Source: Mycoplasmatota bacterium
GTDB taxonomy: Bacteria; Bacillota_I; Bacilli_A; Haloplasmatales; Haloplasmataceae
Assembly (NCBI GenBank): GCA_018394295.1
Contig: CP074573.1
Location: forward strand, 1,178,001-1,242,000
Direction of reading: 5' to 3'
Length of the DNA stretch: 64,000 nt
The notes below the pieces were generated by a model that searched no databases, was not told the DNA's origin, and worked only from the letters and a program-made list of their open reading frames with translations. Each line of letters begins with the position of its first letter. Within the stretch, counting starts at the first letter, position 1. The position numbers and the translations under genes were made by a program. Positions 24,892-34,100 of the stretch are shown here, piece after piece.

Positions 24892-27348
24892 ATGAAAAAG
24901 AAGATAATTACCATAACAGATATGACTTGTGCAAGTTGCGCTAGGGCAGTTGAACGAAGTGTCAATAAACTAGAAGGAGTAAATAACGCAAATGTCAATT
25001 TCGCCACTGAAAAATTATCAATTGAATTTGATGAAAATCAAGCAAATCTTGATTTAATTAAAAATGTGGTAAAAAAAGCAGGTTATGGAGTTGTAGAAGA
25101 AAAAGAGAATCAAGAAAAAGAAGTGATGATTCCGATATCAGGAATGACTTGCGCAAGTTGTGCACTTGCTGTTGAACGTGCACTAAAAAAAATGAATGGA
25201 ATAAATGAAGTAAGTGTTAATTTTGCTTCTGAAAAAGCAAAAGTTATTTATGACCCATCCATAACACGGATGTCACAACTAAAAAATACGATTTCTAAAG
25301 CTGGATATCAGCCATTAGATGTTGAAGATAATGATGTTGATGATGAAAAAAACCGTCGAGAAAAGGAAATGAAAATATTATGGACAAAGTTTATTGTATC
25401 TATTGTATTTGCGATTCCATTACTCTATATCGCTATGGGTCATATGTTAAAGTTACCCATACCAAGTTTTCTACATCCAGATAACTATCCACTAAATTTT
25501 GCAGTTGTGCAATTACTTTTAGTGATTCCAATTATGCTAGCTGGGTATAAATTTTATACCGTTGGTTATTCGAAATTATTTCGTTTTGATCCGAATATGG
25601 ATTCTTTAGTTGCTGTTGGAACATCAGCAGCATTTGTTTATAGTTTATTTTCAGTGAGTCAAATCTATCAGGGGAATAATGAATTTGCTTATAGTCTATA
25701 TTTTGAAACAACCGGTGTAATCATAGCTTTAATCTTATTAGGAAAGTATTTAGAGTCTGTTTCAAAAGGGAAAACATCTGAAGCTATTAAGAAATTAATG
25801 AATTTAGCGCCCAAAACTGCGATTGTAATTCAGGATGGAAAAGAAATAATAATTCCTGTTGATGAAGTTGAGACAAATGATCTTATTCTTGTAAAACCTG
25901 GTGAAAAAATACCGGTTGATGGTATTGTTGTTTCTGGACATACATCAGTTGATGAATCAATGTTAACAGGTGAAAGTATTCCAGTAGAAAAAACGATTGA
26001 TCATAAAGTTATAGGAGCAAGCCTAAATAAAAATGGATTGATAACTATTAAAGCCACGAAAGTAGGGAAAGATTCAGCGCTTGCACAAATTATTAAATTA
26101 GTTGAAGATGCTCAAGGGTCGAAAGCACCAATCGCTAAAATGGCAGATATTATTGCGGGATATTTTGTTCCCATTGTCATGATTATTGCGTTAGTATCTG
26201 GACTTTTATGGTTTATTTCTGGTGAATCTGTAGTATTTTCACTTACGATATTTATTGCTGTTTTAGTTATAGCTTGTCCTTGTGCTTTAGGACTAGCAAC
26301 ACCAACTGCTATTATGGTTGGTACAGGAAAAGGGGCAGAATATGGTGTTTTAATTAAAAGTGGTGAAGCATTAGAAATTACACACCAAATTAAAACCGTT
26401 GTTTTAGACAAAACTGGTACCATTACAGAAGGAAAACCGAAAGTAACAGACATAATCGTAACAAGTGGTATTAATGAAAATGAATTACTACAACTCGCTG
26501 CATCAAGTGAAAAAGGATCCGAACACCCCTTAGGTGAAGCAATTGTCAATAAAGCTATAGAAGAGAAATTAACATTTCTCAAGGTAAACCAATTTGAAGC
26601 AATTCCTGGCCATGGAATAGAAGTTACAATAGATGGTAAAACAGTTATTTTAGGGAATGCTAAATTAATGAATGATAAAAATATTGAAATTACATTATAT
26701 AAAGATTCTGAACGTTTAGCTGAAGCAGGTAAAACACCGATGTTTATTGCGATAGATCATAAACTAGTAGGAATTATCGCAGTTGCTGATATCGTAAAAG
26801 AAAATAGTAAAAAAGCGGTCAACCAACTACATAGTATGGGTATTAAAGTAGTTATGATTACCGGTGATAATAAAAAAACTGCACAAGCGATTGCTAGAGA
26901 AGTAGGAATCGACCGTGTACTCGCAGAAGTATTGCCAGAGGATAAAGCATATGAAGTAAAAAAACTGCAACAAGAAGGCTTAAAAGTCGCTATGGTAGGG
27001 GATGGTATTAATGATGCACCAGCTTTAGCACAAGCAGATATTGGTATTGCGATTGGTTCTGGTACTGATGTTGCGATGGAATCAGCAGATATTGTCTTAA
27101 TGCGTAGTGATTTAATGGATGTTCCTACAATATTTGATTTAAGTAAAAAAACGATTCGAAATATTAAACAAAATTTATTTTGGGCGTTTGGTTATAATAC
27201 TTTAGGAATTCCCATTGCTGCTGGATTACTACATCTATTTGGTGGTCCATTACTCAATCCGATGATTGCTGCTTTTGCAATGGCCTTTAGTTCTGTATCC
27301 GTTGTGACAAATGCTTTAAGATTAAAAAAATTCAAACCATTTAAATAG
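24892..27348 (+). CDS. copA: Copper-exporting P1B-type ATPase CopA
   Basis: 818 residues. Two N-terminal metal-binding domains carry MTCASC (Cys 13/16 and 87/90). Eight membrane helices follow, with the CPC ion motif in [12 protein letters not shown], the TGES actuator motif ([11 protein letters not shown]), the phosphorylated Asp in DKTGT, the SEHPLGEAI histidine-proline motif and [16 protein letters not shown]. These define Cu(I) export with ATP hydrolysis. It starts at ATG 24892 after GGAGG. Its place between csoR and copZ fits a copper resistance unit. Confidence 0.97.
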   Translation: MKKKIITITDMTCASCARAVERSVNKLEGVNNANVNFATEKLSIEFDENQANLDLIKNVVKKAGYGVVEEKENQEKEVMIPISGMTCASCALAVERALKKMNGINEVSVNFASEKAKVIYDPSITRMSQLKNTISKAGYQPLDVEDNDVDDEKNRREKEMKILWTKFIVSIVFAIPLLYIAMGHMLKLPIPSFLHPDNYPLNFAVVQLLLVIPIMLAGYKFYTVGYSKLFRFDPNMDSLVAVGTSAAFVYSLFSVSQIYQGNNEFAYSLYFETTGVIIALILLGKYLESVSKGKTSEAIKKLMNLAPKTAIVIQDGKEIIIPVDEVETNDLILVKPGEKIPVDGIVVSGHTSVDESMLTGESIPVEKTIDHKVIGASLNKNGLITIKATKVGKDSALAQIIKLVEDAQGSKAPIAKMADIIAGYFVPIVMIIALVSGLLWFISGESVVFSLTIFIAVLVIACPCALGLATPTAIMVGTGKGAEYGVLIKSGEALEITHQIKTVVLDKTGTITEGKPKVTDIIVTSGINENELLQLAASSEKGSEHPLGEAIVNKAIEEKLTFLKVNQFEAIPGHGIEVTIDGKTVILGNAKLMNDKNIEITLYKDSERLAEAGKTPMFIAIDHKLVGIIAVADIVKENSKKAVNQLHSMGIKVVMITGDNKKTAQAIAREVGIDRVLAEVLPEDKAYEVKKLQQEGLKVAMVGDGINDAPALAQADIGIAIGSGTDVAMESADIVLMRSDLMDVPTIFDLSKKTIRNIKQNLFWAFGYNTLGIPIAAGLLHLFGGPLLNPMIAAFAMAFSSVSVVTNALRLKKFKPFK

Positions 27349-27380
27349 AAATAAAATTAACAAAAGGAAGGAAATGAATA

Positions 27381-27590
27381 ATGAAAAAAAAATTAATAAT
27401 TGAAGGAATGACTTGTAAACATTGTGTAATGCATGTAAAAAATGCCTTGATGGAAGTAGATGGTGTCATTCAAGTGGACGTTAGTTTAGAAGAAAAACAA
27501 GCAGTTGTAGAAACAAATGAAGGTGTATCAGATAGTCAATTAAAAAATGCTGTCACAGAAACAGGTTATAAAGTTCTTGAAGTTTTATAA
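27381..27590 (+). CDS. copZ: Copper chaperone CopZ
   Basis: 69-residue ferredoxin-like heavy-metal-associated domain with GMTCKHCVMHV (Cys 12 and 15), which carries Cu(I) to CopA. It lies 32 bp after copA with an AAGGAAGG ribosome site, and a terminator follows. Last gene of the csoR operon. Confidence 0.94.
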   Translation: MKKKLIIEGMTCKHCVMHVKNALMEVDGVIQVDVSLEEKQAVVETNEGVSDSQLKNAVTETGYKVLEVL

Positions 27591-27596
27591 TCGTTT

Positions 27597-27625
27597 ACCT
27601 CTTATCCTTTTGATAAGAGGTTTTC
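27597..27625 (+). terminator. Terminator after copZ
   Basis: ACCTCTTATC (27597-27606) pairs with GATAAGAGGT (27612-27621), 5-nt loop, then TTTTC. Confidence 0.85.
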
Positions 27626-27805
27626 TTGAATGTAATAAAATAAATATATTGTTTTAACCCTTCTTAATTTATGATATAATCATTAATAATGAGTTAACTA
27701 TTTAGAATGCAAGTGTTTTTTAATAAAAATTTTAAAAAATATTTTCTAAATAAATAAGTATGCTAAAAAGAACTCAAGGAACTTTGAGTTTTAGATCTTT
27801 GATAA

Positions 27806-29121
27806 TTTAATATGTTAATGTTTAGTTACATAAGCTGTATTATATTTCAATATAGAATATATGGTTCTTATAACTTTCTTTCCTACATGGCTTAATGCAA
27901 CAAAATGGTGTTTACCTTCATTAATCTTTTTTTGATAATATTTAGAGAATTTTTCATCTGAATGAATGATTCTATTAGATACATGATGTATTGCATAACG
28001 CATGTATTTTGAGCCTCGTTTTGACATTTTCGAATTACTAGATTCAAATTCACCAGATTGATAAATAGATGGTTCAGCACCAATAAAAGCAACTAGTTTA
28101 TCTTCACTAGAAAATAATGAAATATCGCCAATACCGGCAATTAATATTGCTCCTGTTGTATATCCAACGCCAGGAATAGAAAGAATTATAGAAAAGTGTT
28201 TATCCATTATTTCTTTTATGTAGTTATCGTATTGATCTAGTTGTGAATTTAAAAACTGAATTTTCTCAACAATTAATCGGATTTCAAAAGCATAATATGA
28301 AGCATCATCGCCAATAGATTCTTTCGCTAATTGTTTAATTAATTTCGCAGTGGTTAAATAGTGATGGCCCTTAGAATGCTTTTTAAGAAGATTAGATAAC
28401 GCATCTATACGTGTGTTTTTGATTACAGAAGGAATAGAGTAGGTTTTTAATAATTCTAATGAACAATTTATATATAAGTTACTAAATACAGTTTTATATT
28501 CTGGAAAAGCATAGTCAATTAGATTAGATAATTGAATTTTAGTTTGAGAAATCTCTTTAGTTAATCTAATTCTGTGACGTGTTAATGACTTTAGTTCTTC
28601 GGCATGGTATAATTTTCTTGTATAGGGTTGGAAGTCTTTCCAATTTCCTTGTAGAAATTTACAGATGGCTTTTGCATCGGTTTTATCTGTTTTAGTTTTA
28701 CGAACAGATGAAGCTTTCTTAGCCATACTGGTTAAAAGTGGATTAAATAAGTAAACATCAAATTGTTGGTCAAAAAGATAATTCAGTATGTTCTTAGAAT
28801 AATGCCCTGTAGACTCTAATCCTATACACACATAATTATCATTAACTAACTCTTTAAAGTCATTAATAACTTTAGAGAGTTTTTTAAAACCCTCAATATC
28901 ATTAGTAATCGTAAATACATCACAGGGAACTACTCCGTTGTGATCAGTAATAAAGCAATCATGTTTTTTCGAAGCAACATCAATACCTACATAAATCATG
29001 ATATATAAATCCTCCCATATAAATAACAATTACTAGTAGCGTGTCACTACAAACTTTATAAATGTAACCTCGCTATTGATAAACAGTCTATTCGCTGTAA
29101 CTAACTCATTAACATATTAAA
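27806..29121 (-). mobile_element. IS110-family insertion sequence with 15-bp inverted repeats
   Basis: A single transposase gene is framed by TTTAATATGTTAATG (27806-27820) and its exact reverse complement CATTAACATATTAAA (29107-29121). Inside each repeat the similarity extends weakly (TAGTTACA on both sides, one base out of register). The 1316 bp between outer edges suits the family. The left repeat overlaps the transposase stop codon. Subterminal repeats of this kind are a feature of the IS1111 branch, so the true ends may lie a few bases outside. It sits between copZ and comEB and seems intact. Confidence 0.75.
27815..28999 (-). CDS. IS110 family transposase (DEDD type)
   Basis: 394 residues from ATG 28999 (GGAGG about 11 bp upstream). 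The N-terminal RuvC-like DEDD domain shows YVGIDVASKKHD (Asp), CIGLESTGHYSK (Glu) and KTDKTDAKAICKFL (two Asp). The C-terminal Transposase_20 domain has IPGVGYTTGAILIAGIGD, FIGAEPSIYQSG and the MSKRGSKYMRYA segment near the catalytic Ser. No disruption is visible, so the element may be active. Such recombinases act without target duplications and, in characterised members, are guided by an element-encoded RNA. Confidence 0.95.
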   Translation of the reverse strand: MIYVGIDVASKKHDCFITDHNGVVPCDVFTITNDIEGFKKLSKVINDFKELVNDNYVCIGLESTGHYSKNILNYLFDQQFDVYLFNPLLTSMAKKASSVRKTKTDKTDAKAICKFLQGNWKDFQPYTRKLYHAEELKSLTRHRIRLTKEISQTKIQLSNLIDYAFPEYKTVFSNLYINCSLELLKTYSIPSVIKNTRIDALSNLLKKHSKGHHYLTTAKLIKQLAKESIGDDASYYAFEIRLIVEKIQFLNSQLDQYDNYIKEIMDKHFSIILSIPGVGYTTGAILIAGIGDISLFSSEDKLVAFIGAEPSIYQSGEFESSNSKMSKRGSKYMRYAIHHVSNRIIHSDEKFSKYYQKKINEGKHHFVALSHVGKKVIRTIYSILKYNTAYVTKH

Positions 29122-29196
29122 TAAAGCTGTAGCTATAAACTCAATTAAACAGTCTTATAAGCTGTAAGGTGACAGAAAATAGTCTACTAGTTATTA
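29000..29196 (-). ncRNA. Candidate bridge (seeker) RNA region of the IS110 element
   Basis: The noncoding stretch 5' of the transposase has two related hairpins: ACAGTCTATTCGCTGT (29083-29098) and ACAGTCTTATAAGCTGT (29149-29165). Both lie between an outer pair of inverted sequences, TACTAGTAGCGTGTCAC (29032-29048) and GTGACAGAAAATAGTCTACTAG (29169-29190, given in outline). Characterised IS110 elements encode a structured bridge RNA in this position. Guide loops were not matched to target or donor DNA, so this is a positional and structural inference. Confidence 0.35.
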
Positions 29197-29218
29197 AATA
29201 TAATTATAATATAAAATT

Positions 29219-29250
29219 TGTAATTACAGCAAATTATGACTGTAATTACA
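29219..29250 (+). promoter_or_regulatory. Paired TGTAATTACA palindromes upstream of comEB
   Basis: The perfect 10-bp palindrome TGTAATTACA occurs at 29219-29228 and again at 29241-29250, 22 bp apart, about two helical turns on one DNA face. The second ends 18 bp before the comEB start codon. This layout suggests cooperative binding by a dimeric repressor; I cannot name it. Confidence 0.5.
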
Positions 29251-29267
29251 TTATACGAGGTGATAGG

Positions 29268-29750
29268 ATGCGAAAAGATTATATATCATGGGATCAATAC
29301 TTTATGGGAATAGCCCTTTTATCTGCAAATAGAAGTAAAGATGAGAATACTCAAGTTGGTGCATGTATTGTTAATGCTGATAATCGAATTGTAGGTATTG
29401 GCTATAATGGATTACCTATTGGGTGTAGTGATTCAGATTATCCTTGGGATAGAGATGGAGAATGGCTAGATACGAAATATCCTTATGTGGTACATGCTGA
29501 ACCGAATGCTATATTAAATTCAACATCAAATTTAAAAAATTGTAAGATGTATGTTACCTTATTTCCATGTCATGAATGTGCTAAATTAATTATTCAAAGC
29601 GGTATAAAAGAAGTCATTTATTTTGAAGATAAATATTATAATACAGACTCAACTATTGCTTCTAAAAGAATGTTTGATTCAAGTCAAATTAAATACCGTT
29701 TATTTGATGAAATCAATATAAATATAACAACTCAGATTGATAAAGACTAA
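29268..29750 (+). CDS. comEB: dCMP deaminase (ComEB family)
   Basis: 160-residue cytidine/deoxycytidylate deaminase fold. The zinc site is complete: VVHAEPNAIL (His-Ala-Glu) and PCHEC (two Cys). It converts dCMP to dUMP, feeding dTMP synthesis. ATG 29268 after CGAGGTGATAGG is preferred over an upstream GTG-like extension that lacks family similarity. It is followed 16 bp later by the PDZ-Lon protease gene and probably heads a run through lspA and rluD. Confidence 0.92.
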   Translation: MRKDYISWDQYFMGIALLSANRSKDENTQVGACIVNADNRIVGIGYNGLPIGCSDSDYPWDRDGEWLDTKYPYVVHAEPNAILNSTSNLKNCKMYVTLFPCHECAKLIIQSGIKEVIYFEDKYYNTDSTIASKRMFDSSQIKYRLFDEININITTQIDKD

Positions 29751-29766
29751 GAGGTAGGCGATTTAA

Positions 29767-30825
29767 ATGAATTGGTTAAAAGATCATTTTAAAGGTATTA
29801 TTTTATATGGTTTTCTTTATGGAATATTAATGTTATTTTTTCTTTACCCAATGCCCTATGAATTATATTTACCTGGCGGTGTTAACAGTGCTGAAGAATT
29901 TGTGGAAATTGAACAGTCTTACCCATCAAGTGGTTCCTTTAATTCATCTTATGTATCTGTTGTAACAAAACCAAGTCCTTTTCAATTCTTATTGGCAAAA
30001 TTAAATAATAAAGCTGAAATTCGTGAAATGGGTAAAGTAGAAAGAAAAATACCAATCGCAGAAATAACTAAACAGGACCGACTACAAAAGTTAAATTCAA
30101 TTAATACTTCTTTAATCGCAGCTTATGATACTGCTAATAAAGAGATTCATTATACCGAAAATGGACAGGTGATTATTTATCGACTCATGGATTCACCTGC
30201 TTATAAAATTCTAGAAGTTGGGGATATCATTGTCAAAATTAATAACACAGAAATAACTAATTATGATAAATTAAGTAATGAATTGAAAAGTATAGAATGT
30301 AACGAATCATTTTACATTACTGTTTTAAGAGATGAAAAAGAAATCACATTAAATATACAAAAAGAAAAGGATAAAAATGACAATTGTATATTAGGAGTAT
30401 ATACCTATAGTAACTATATCTTTGATTCAACCCATTCATATCCAAATTTTAATATCATTGATACAACTGGTTATGGTCCTTCTGCTGGGCTAATTCAAAC
30501 ATTAAGTGTTTATAATATGTTAACCCCTGTTGATATAACCTATGGATTAAAAATAGCTGGTACAGGTACTATAGATGTACAAGGGAATGTTGGTATTATT
30601 GGCGGTATCAATCAAAAAGTTTTTGGTGCTTGTAAGGCCAATGTTGATATTTTTTTTGCTCCAGATATTGATTATCTTGGTGGTAATGATAAAGCTGTAC
30701 ACAATAATTATAAAGACGCCTTAAAAGCAAAAGAAATTATGAATTCAGATATAATCATTGTCCCTGTGAAAACTTTAGATGATGCGATTAATTACTTAAC
30801 GGAACATTATGGGCAAAATAATTAA
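29767..30825 (+). CDS. Membrane-anchored PDZ plus Lon-type serine protease (SepM/YlbL-like)
   Basis: 352 residues. An N-terminal anchor (about 8-28), a PDZ domain (about 140-200; SPAYKILEVGDIIVKIN) and a C-terminal Lon S16 protease domain. The catalytic dyad is visible: Ser239 in GYGPSAGL and Lys284 in GGINQKVFGA. Relatives cut exported peptides or membrane-associated proteins outside the cytoplasm. RBS GAGGTAGG precedes ATG 29767. The downstream small gene overlaps by 17 bp, so translation is coupled. Confidence 0.92.
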   Translation: MNWLKDHFKGIILYGFLYGILMLFFLYPMPYELYLPGGVNSAEEFVEIEQSYPSSGSFNSSYVSVVTKPSPFQFLLAKLNNKAEIREMGKVERKIPIAEITKQDRLQKLNSINTSLIAAYDTANKEIHYTENGQVIIYRLMDSPAYKILEVGDIIVKINNTEITNYDKLSNELKSIECNESFYITVLRDEKEITLNIQKEKDKNDNCILGVYTYSNYIFDSTHSYPNFNIIDTTGYGPSAGLIQTLSVYNMLTPVDITYGLKIAGTGTIDVQGNVGIIGGINQKVFGACKANVDIFFAPDIDYLGGNDKAVHNNYKDALKAKEIMNSDIIIVPVKTLDDAINYLTEHYGQNN

Positions 30826-31168
30826 ATCTATATATAAAAATACCTATCAGAATAAAAGTTTTCGGGACATATTAAATTTGACTCGCTTATTAGTTTTGTT
30901 TATTGAGACCTTAACTATTGCGTTTTTTGTTAATTTATTTTTATCTGCTTATATTTCTGAACGATTGTTTATTTTGATTGTTGTAATTTGTACCATTTTA
31001 ATTTATTATTTTAGTTTTAACTATGTCCATAAACAGTATGGTACTTACCATTTACAAAAGAATAAACTTAAATTAAAATATGTTTATCATTATTTGTATA
31101 TCGAAGCTCTTGTTTTGTCATTCATACTTATAAAAGTATATTATTACATTAAATTATTATATATATAA
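30809..31168 (+). CDS. Small integral membrane protein of unknown function
   Basis: 119 residues with a basic N-terminus and three hydrophobic segments (about 28-50, 55-72, 92-115). It overlaps the PDZ-Lon protease gene by 17 bp and runs into the lspA ribosome site, so it belongs to the same operon. No family recognised. Being coupled to a membrane protease, it could be a substrate or partner of it (inference only). Confidence 0.6.
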   Translation: MGKIIKSIYKNTYQNKSFRDILNLTRLLVLFIETLTIAFFVNLFLSAYISERLFILIVVICTILIYYFSFNYVHKQYGTYHLQKNKLKLKYVYHYLYIEALVLSFILIKVYYYIKLLYI

Positions 31169-31180
31169 ATGGAGGTTTTT

Positions 31181-31636
31181 ATGGTAATTTATATATTAAT
31201 CATAAGTGGACTTATTGTTCTTGACCAAATAACCAAATTATTAGTTATCAAATATATGAGTGAAGGACAATCTATTGTTGTAATTGATCGTTTTTTTCAT
31301 CTTACCTCGATTCGAAATACAGGAGCTGCTTGGGGAAATTTAAAGGATCAAACCGCATTACTATCGATTATTTCGATTTTATCAGTCGTATTATTTACTT
31401 ACTTTTTATTTAAAGATGGCGATCTAGTTAACAAAAAAATTTACACAATATCTATGCTATTTATTGTTGCCGGTGCAGCTGGAAATATGATTGACCGACT
31501 CTTTCGTAAGGAAGTAATCGATTTTTTTGATTTTTACATATTCAGATATAATTTTCCGGTGTTTAATATAGCGGATGTACTATTAACACTTGGAATGATT
31601 GGATTTATTATTTCAGTGATTATTTTAAAAGAATAA
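31181..31636 (+). CDS. lspA: Lipoprotein signal peptidase (signal peptidase II)
   Basis: 151 residues with four membrane helices. It cleaves the signal peptide of lipid-modified prolipoproteins. Conserved motifs are complete: LDQITKLL, SIRNTGAAWG, AGNMIDRLFRKEVIDF and FNIADV, giving the two catalytic aspartates. ATG 31181 is chosen because the ATG at 31169 is part of the ribosome site (GGAGG 31171-31175). It is followed 10 bp later by rluD, a standard pairing in Firmicutes. Confidence 0.96.
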   Translation: MVIYILIISGLIVLDQITKLLVIKYMSEGQSIVVIDRFFHLTSIRNTGAAWGNLKDQTALLSIISILSVVLFTYFLFKDGDLVNKKIYTISMLFIVAGAAGNMIDRLFRKEVIDFFDFYIFRYNFPVFNIADVLLTLGMIGFIISVIILKE

Positions 31637-31646
31637 TGGTGATATA

Positions 31647-32567
31647 TTGGAAACTTTAGTATATATTGTACAAGAAGAAGATGCAAATGAACGATTAGAT
31701 AAGTTAATATCTAGTCAATTTAGTGATTTTTCACGAAATAAAATAAAAAAAATGTTAGAAGAAGACTTAATAAGGGTCAATAAAAAAATAGAAAAACCTA
31801 GTTATAAAGTAAATTGGGGAGATTTTATTTCTATCAAAGTCAAAGACCCTGAAGTATCAGAAATCAAACCTGAGAATATCCCTTTAGATATCTATTATGA
31901 AGATGAAGATGTCATTGTCATCAATAAACCAAGTGGTATGGTTGTTCATCCTGCTAATGGACATTTATCAGGAACTTTAGTAAATGCTGCTCTTTATCAT
32001 TGTGATGATTTATCTGGTATTAATGGGATATGTCGTCCAGGTGTTGTTCATCGAATTGATAAAGATACATCTGGACTTCTAATCATGGCTAAAAATGACC
32101 AGGCACACCAGTTTCTTGCTCAACAATTTAAAGATAAAACGACAAAACGAGTTTATTATGCATTGTGTCAGGGTATTATTAAACATAATAAAGGAACGAT
32201 AGATGCCCCTATAGGTCGTGATAAAAACGAACGTAAAAGAATGGCGGTTATTCCAGGAGGCCGGAATGCGGTTACCCATTTTGAAGTCATAGAACGAATT
32301 GGTCCTTATACCCTTATTAGTTGTAAATTAGAAACAGGACGAACGCATCAAATACGGGTTCATTTAAAATATATTGGCTTTCCTTTAGTAGGTGATGAAA
32401 AATATGGACCACGTAAAGTGATAGGAAAACATGGACAATTTCTTCATGCTGCCATATTAGGTTTTGTTCATCCTAAAACCAATGAATTTTTAGAATTTGA
32501 GTCACCACTTCCGACTTATTTTACTTCATTTTTAGATAAATGTCGTAAACAATATAAAATTAATTAA
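31647..32567 (+). CDS. rluD: RluD-family 23S rRNA pseudouridine synthase
   Basis: 306 residues. An N-terminal S4 RNA-binding domain (about 15-75) is followed by the catalytic domain with HRIDKDTSGLLIMAKN, whose Asp is the nucleophile. GRTHQIRVH and the C-terminal FLHAAILGFVHP also match the family. The start is a TTG at 31647 preceded by GGTGA, a start/ribosome pattern seen again in this window. Substrate uridines cannot be told from sequence alone. Confidence 0.92.
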   Translation: METLVYIVQEEDANERLDKLISSQFSDFSRNKIKKMLEEDLIRVNKKIEKPSYKVNWGDFISIKVKDPEVSEIKPENIPLDIYYEDEDVIVINKPSGMVVHPANGHLSGTLVNAALYHCDDLSGINGICRPGVVHRIDKDTSGLLIMAKNDQAHQFLAQQFKDKTTKRVYYALCQGIIKHNKGTIDAPIGRDKNERKRMAVIPGGRNAVTHFEVIERIGPYTLISCKLETGRTHQIRVHLKYIGFPLVGDEKYGPRKVIGKHGQFLHAAILGFVHPKTNEFLEFESPLPTYFTSFLDKCRKQYKIN

Positions 32568-32580
32568 GTAGGTGAAATCT

Positions 32581-33735
32581 ATGAATATGAAACGTATGTC
32601 AAGTTCATTTGTGATTGAAAATACAGAACTTGAAAATTATTCATTAAACCTCGTGCATTATTTTCTAGATAAAGAAGAATACACTATTTTTAATTTTGAA
32701 GAAAAAATATTAGAAAATTTTAATCATGATTATTATAATATCGTTTATATTTACTCAGCACCTTTAATAAATGATGTTAATATTGATACATTATTAGATA
32801 AACTAAATATTATTAAAAAAAGATTGCGTAAAAACTTTTTTCTATTTAACCAACGCTTTTTAATAGTAGCAACTAATTGTAGTCTTGATTTTTCTAAAAT
32901 TGATATACCCAAAAATGTTGATTTCATTAATGTAACTGAGAAAGAAAATTTATATACAAATGATATTATTAAACAAGTTTATCCTGATTTAAGTGATTAT
33001 CCATTAAATATAAGTTTTCAAGCTTTACCAATTAAATTAAATGCATTAAGTGTTGCTTATGCTAAAAAGATAAGTTCCATTTTTAATAAAAAACAATATA
33101 CAGTTAATATTGTTCTATCTATATTAATTGTTTCAGCCTATTGTTTAAGTTTATATTCTTCTATATTTCACAATATACCTAATATAAGTTCTTATATTGT
33201 TTTAACTCGAGAAAATATTGATAAACATTATTTTCATACATTATTAACGAATAATTTATATGATTATAATCTATTTTCCATAGTGATTAGCTTATTTCTC
33301 ATACTTTCCTTTGGTATTCGTTTAGAAAAAATATATGGTTCAATCAGATATTTAGGTATTATTTTAATGACGATGCTTTTTACTAATTCGATTTTATTTG
33401 CTTTTAGCAATTATCAAACCTATCCAGTAGGTTTTACACCAATCGTTTATACTTTTGTCGGTTCGTTTATCTATGTTGTAATCTTATATAGAAGATTTTT
33501 AGCTAATTCATTTAAACGAATTCTATACTTTAACATGTTTTTATTTTTTATGATTCTTGTATTGGGAGATTCATGGAGTCTTATTTCTCTAGTTGCTGCG
33601 TTACTCGCTGGATTTGCTTGTTCATTTATTGTGGGAATCCCTAAGGCAAAAAATGGTAATATGAAACATCGTTTATTAGCCTTAATTTTTGTTGGTATTT
33701 TGATTCTTTTATCCATATCTATTGGTTTAAAATAA
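32581..33735 (+). CDS. Rhomboid-like membrane protein lacking catalytic residues
   Basis: 384 residues: a cytoplasmic N-terminal domain (about 1-170) as in YqgP/GluP-type rhomboids, then about seven membrane helices. Rhomboid signatures are recognisable (LLTNNLY, LEKIYGSIRYLGIILM, YPVGFTPIVYTFVG, LLAGFACSF). However, the G-x-S-G active-site Ser is replaced (VGFTP) and the catalytic His of the A-H-x-x-G helix is Ala (VAALLAG). It therefore should be a pseudoprotease of the iRhom/derlin sort. ATG 32581 follows AGGTGA. It lies just after rluD and before a terminator. Confidence 0.75.
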   Translation: MNMKRMSSSFVIENTELENYSLNLVHYFLDKEEYTIFNFEEKILENFNHDYYNIVYIYSAPLINDVNIDTLLDKLNIIKKRLRKNFFLFNQRFLIVATNCSLDFSKIDIPKNVDFINVTEKENLYTNDIIKQVYPDLSDYPLNISFQALPIKLNALSVAYAKKISSIFNKKQYTVNIVLSILIVSAYCLSLYSSIFHNIPNISSYIVLTRENIDKHYFHTLLTNNLYDYNLFSIVISLFLILSFGIRLEKIYGSIRYLGIILMTMLFTNSILFAFSNYQTYPVGFTPIVYTFVGSFIYVVILYRRFLANSFKRILYFNMFLFFMILVLGDSWSLISLVAALLAGFACSFIVGIPKAKNGNMKHRLLALIFVGILILLSISIGLK

Positions 33736-33737
33736 TG

Positions 33738-33785
33738 AAAACCTCAATTGATAACTGATTTTAGCTATTTGTTGAGGTTTTTTTG
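33738..33785 (+). terminator. Terminator after rhomboid-like gene
   Basis: AAACCTCAA (33738-33746) pairs with TTGAGGTTT (33772-33780), a long loop between, then T run. Confidence 0.75.
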
Positions 33786-33830
33786 TTTTATTGAACTTAA
33801 ATTATTCATATAATGATTTAGGTGATAAAA

Positions 33831-34100
33831 ATGAAAAAACTATCTCAGGTCTTCTCCAAACTTAAAAATGTTAATGATGAAATGTTTTTGAATGTCGAAA
33901 AAATTACAGTCATTAATAGAAATAAAATATATATTCAAAATTATCAAGAAATTTATGAAATTGATGATGAATTCATAAAGTTGTCTAAAATTACTATAAA
34001 AGGAAAAAATTTAAAATTATTAAGTATTAGTAAATATTTTTTAGAAATTAGTGGAGAAATTTTAGATATCAACTTAGGTGATGCTTATGAAAAACAATAA
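33831..34100 (+). CDS. yqfC: YqfC/YabP-type sporulation protein
   Basis: 89 residues. The pattern VEKITVINRNKIYIQNY...LKLLSISKYFLEISGEIL fits the YqfC/YabP beta-rich family. Position directly before yqfD and phoH matches the Bacillus yqfC-yqfD-phoH order. ATG 33831 follows AGGTGATAAA. YqfC is expressed in the mother cell during sporulation in Bacillus, role unclear. It overlaps yqfD by 14 bp. It begins the core operon that runs to trmK. Confidence 0.8.
   Translation: MKKLSQVFSKLKNVNDEMFLNVEKITVINRNKIYIQNYQEIYEIDDEFIKLSKITIKGKNLKLLSISKYFLEISGEILDINLGDAYEKQ

Noticed and set aside
29169-29267. Longer N-terminus for comEB
   Set aside because: The extension lies over the palindromic operators and the IS end, lacks a ribosome site, and is not deaminase-like.
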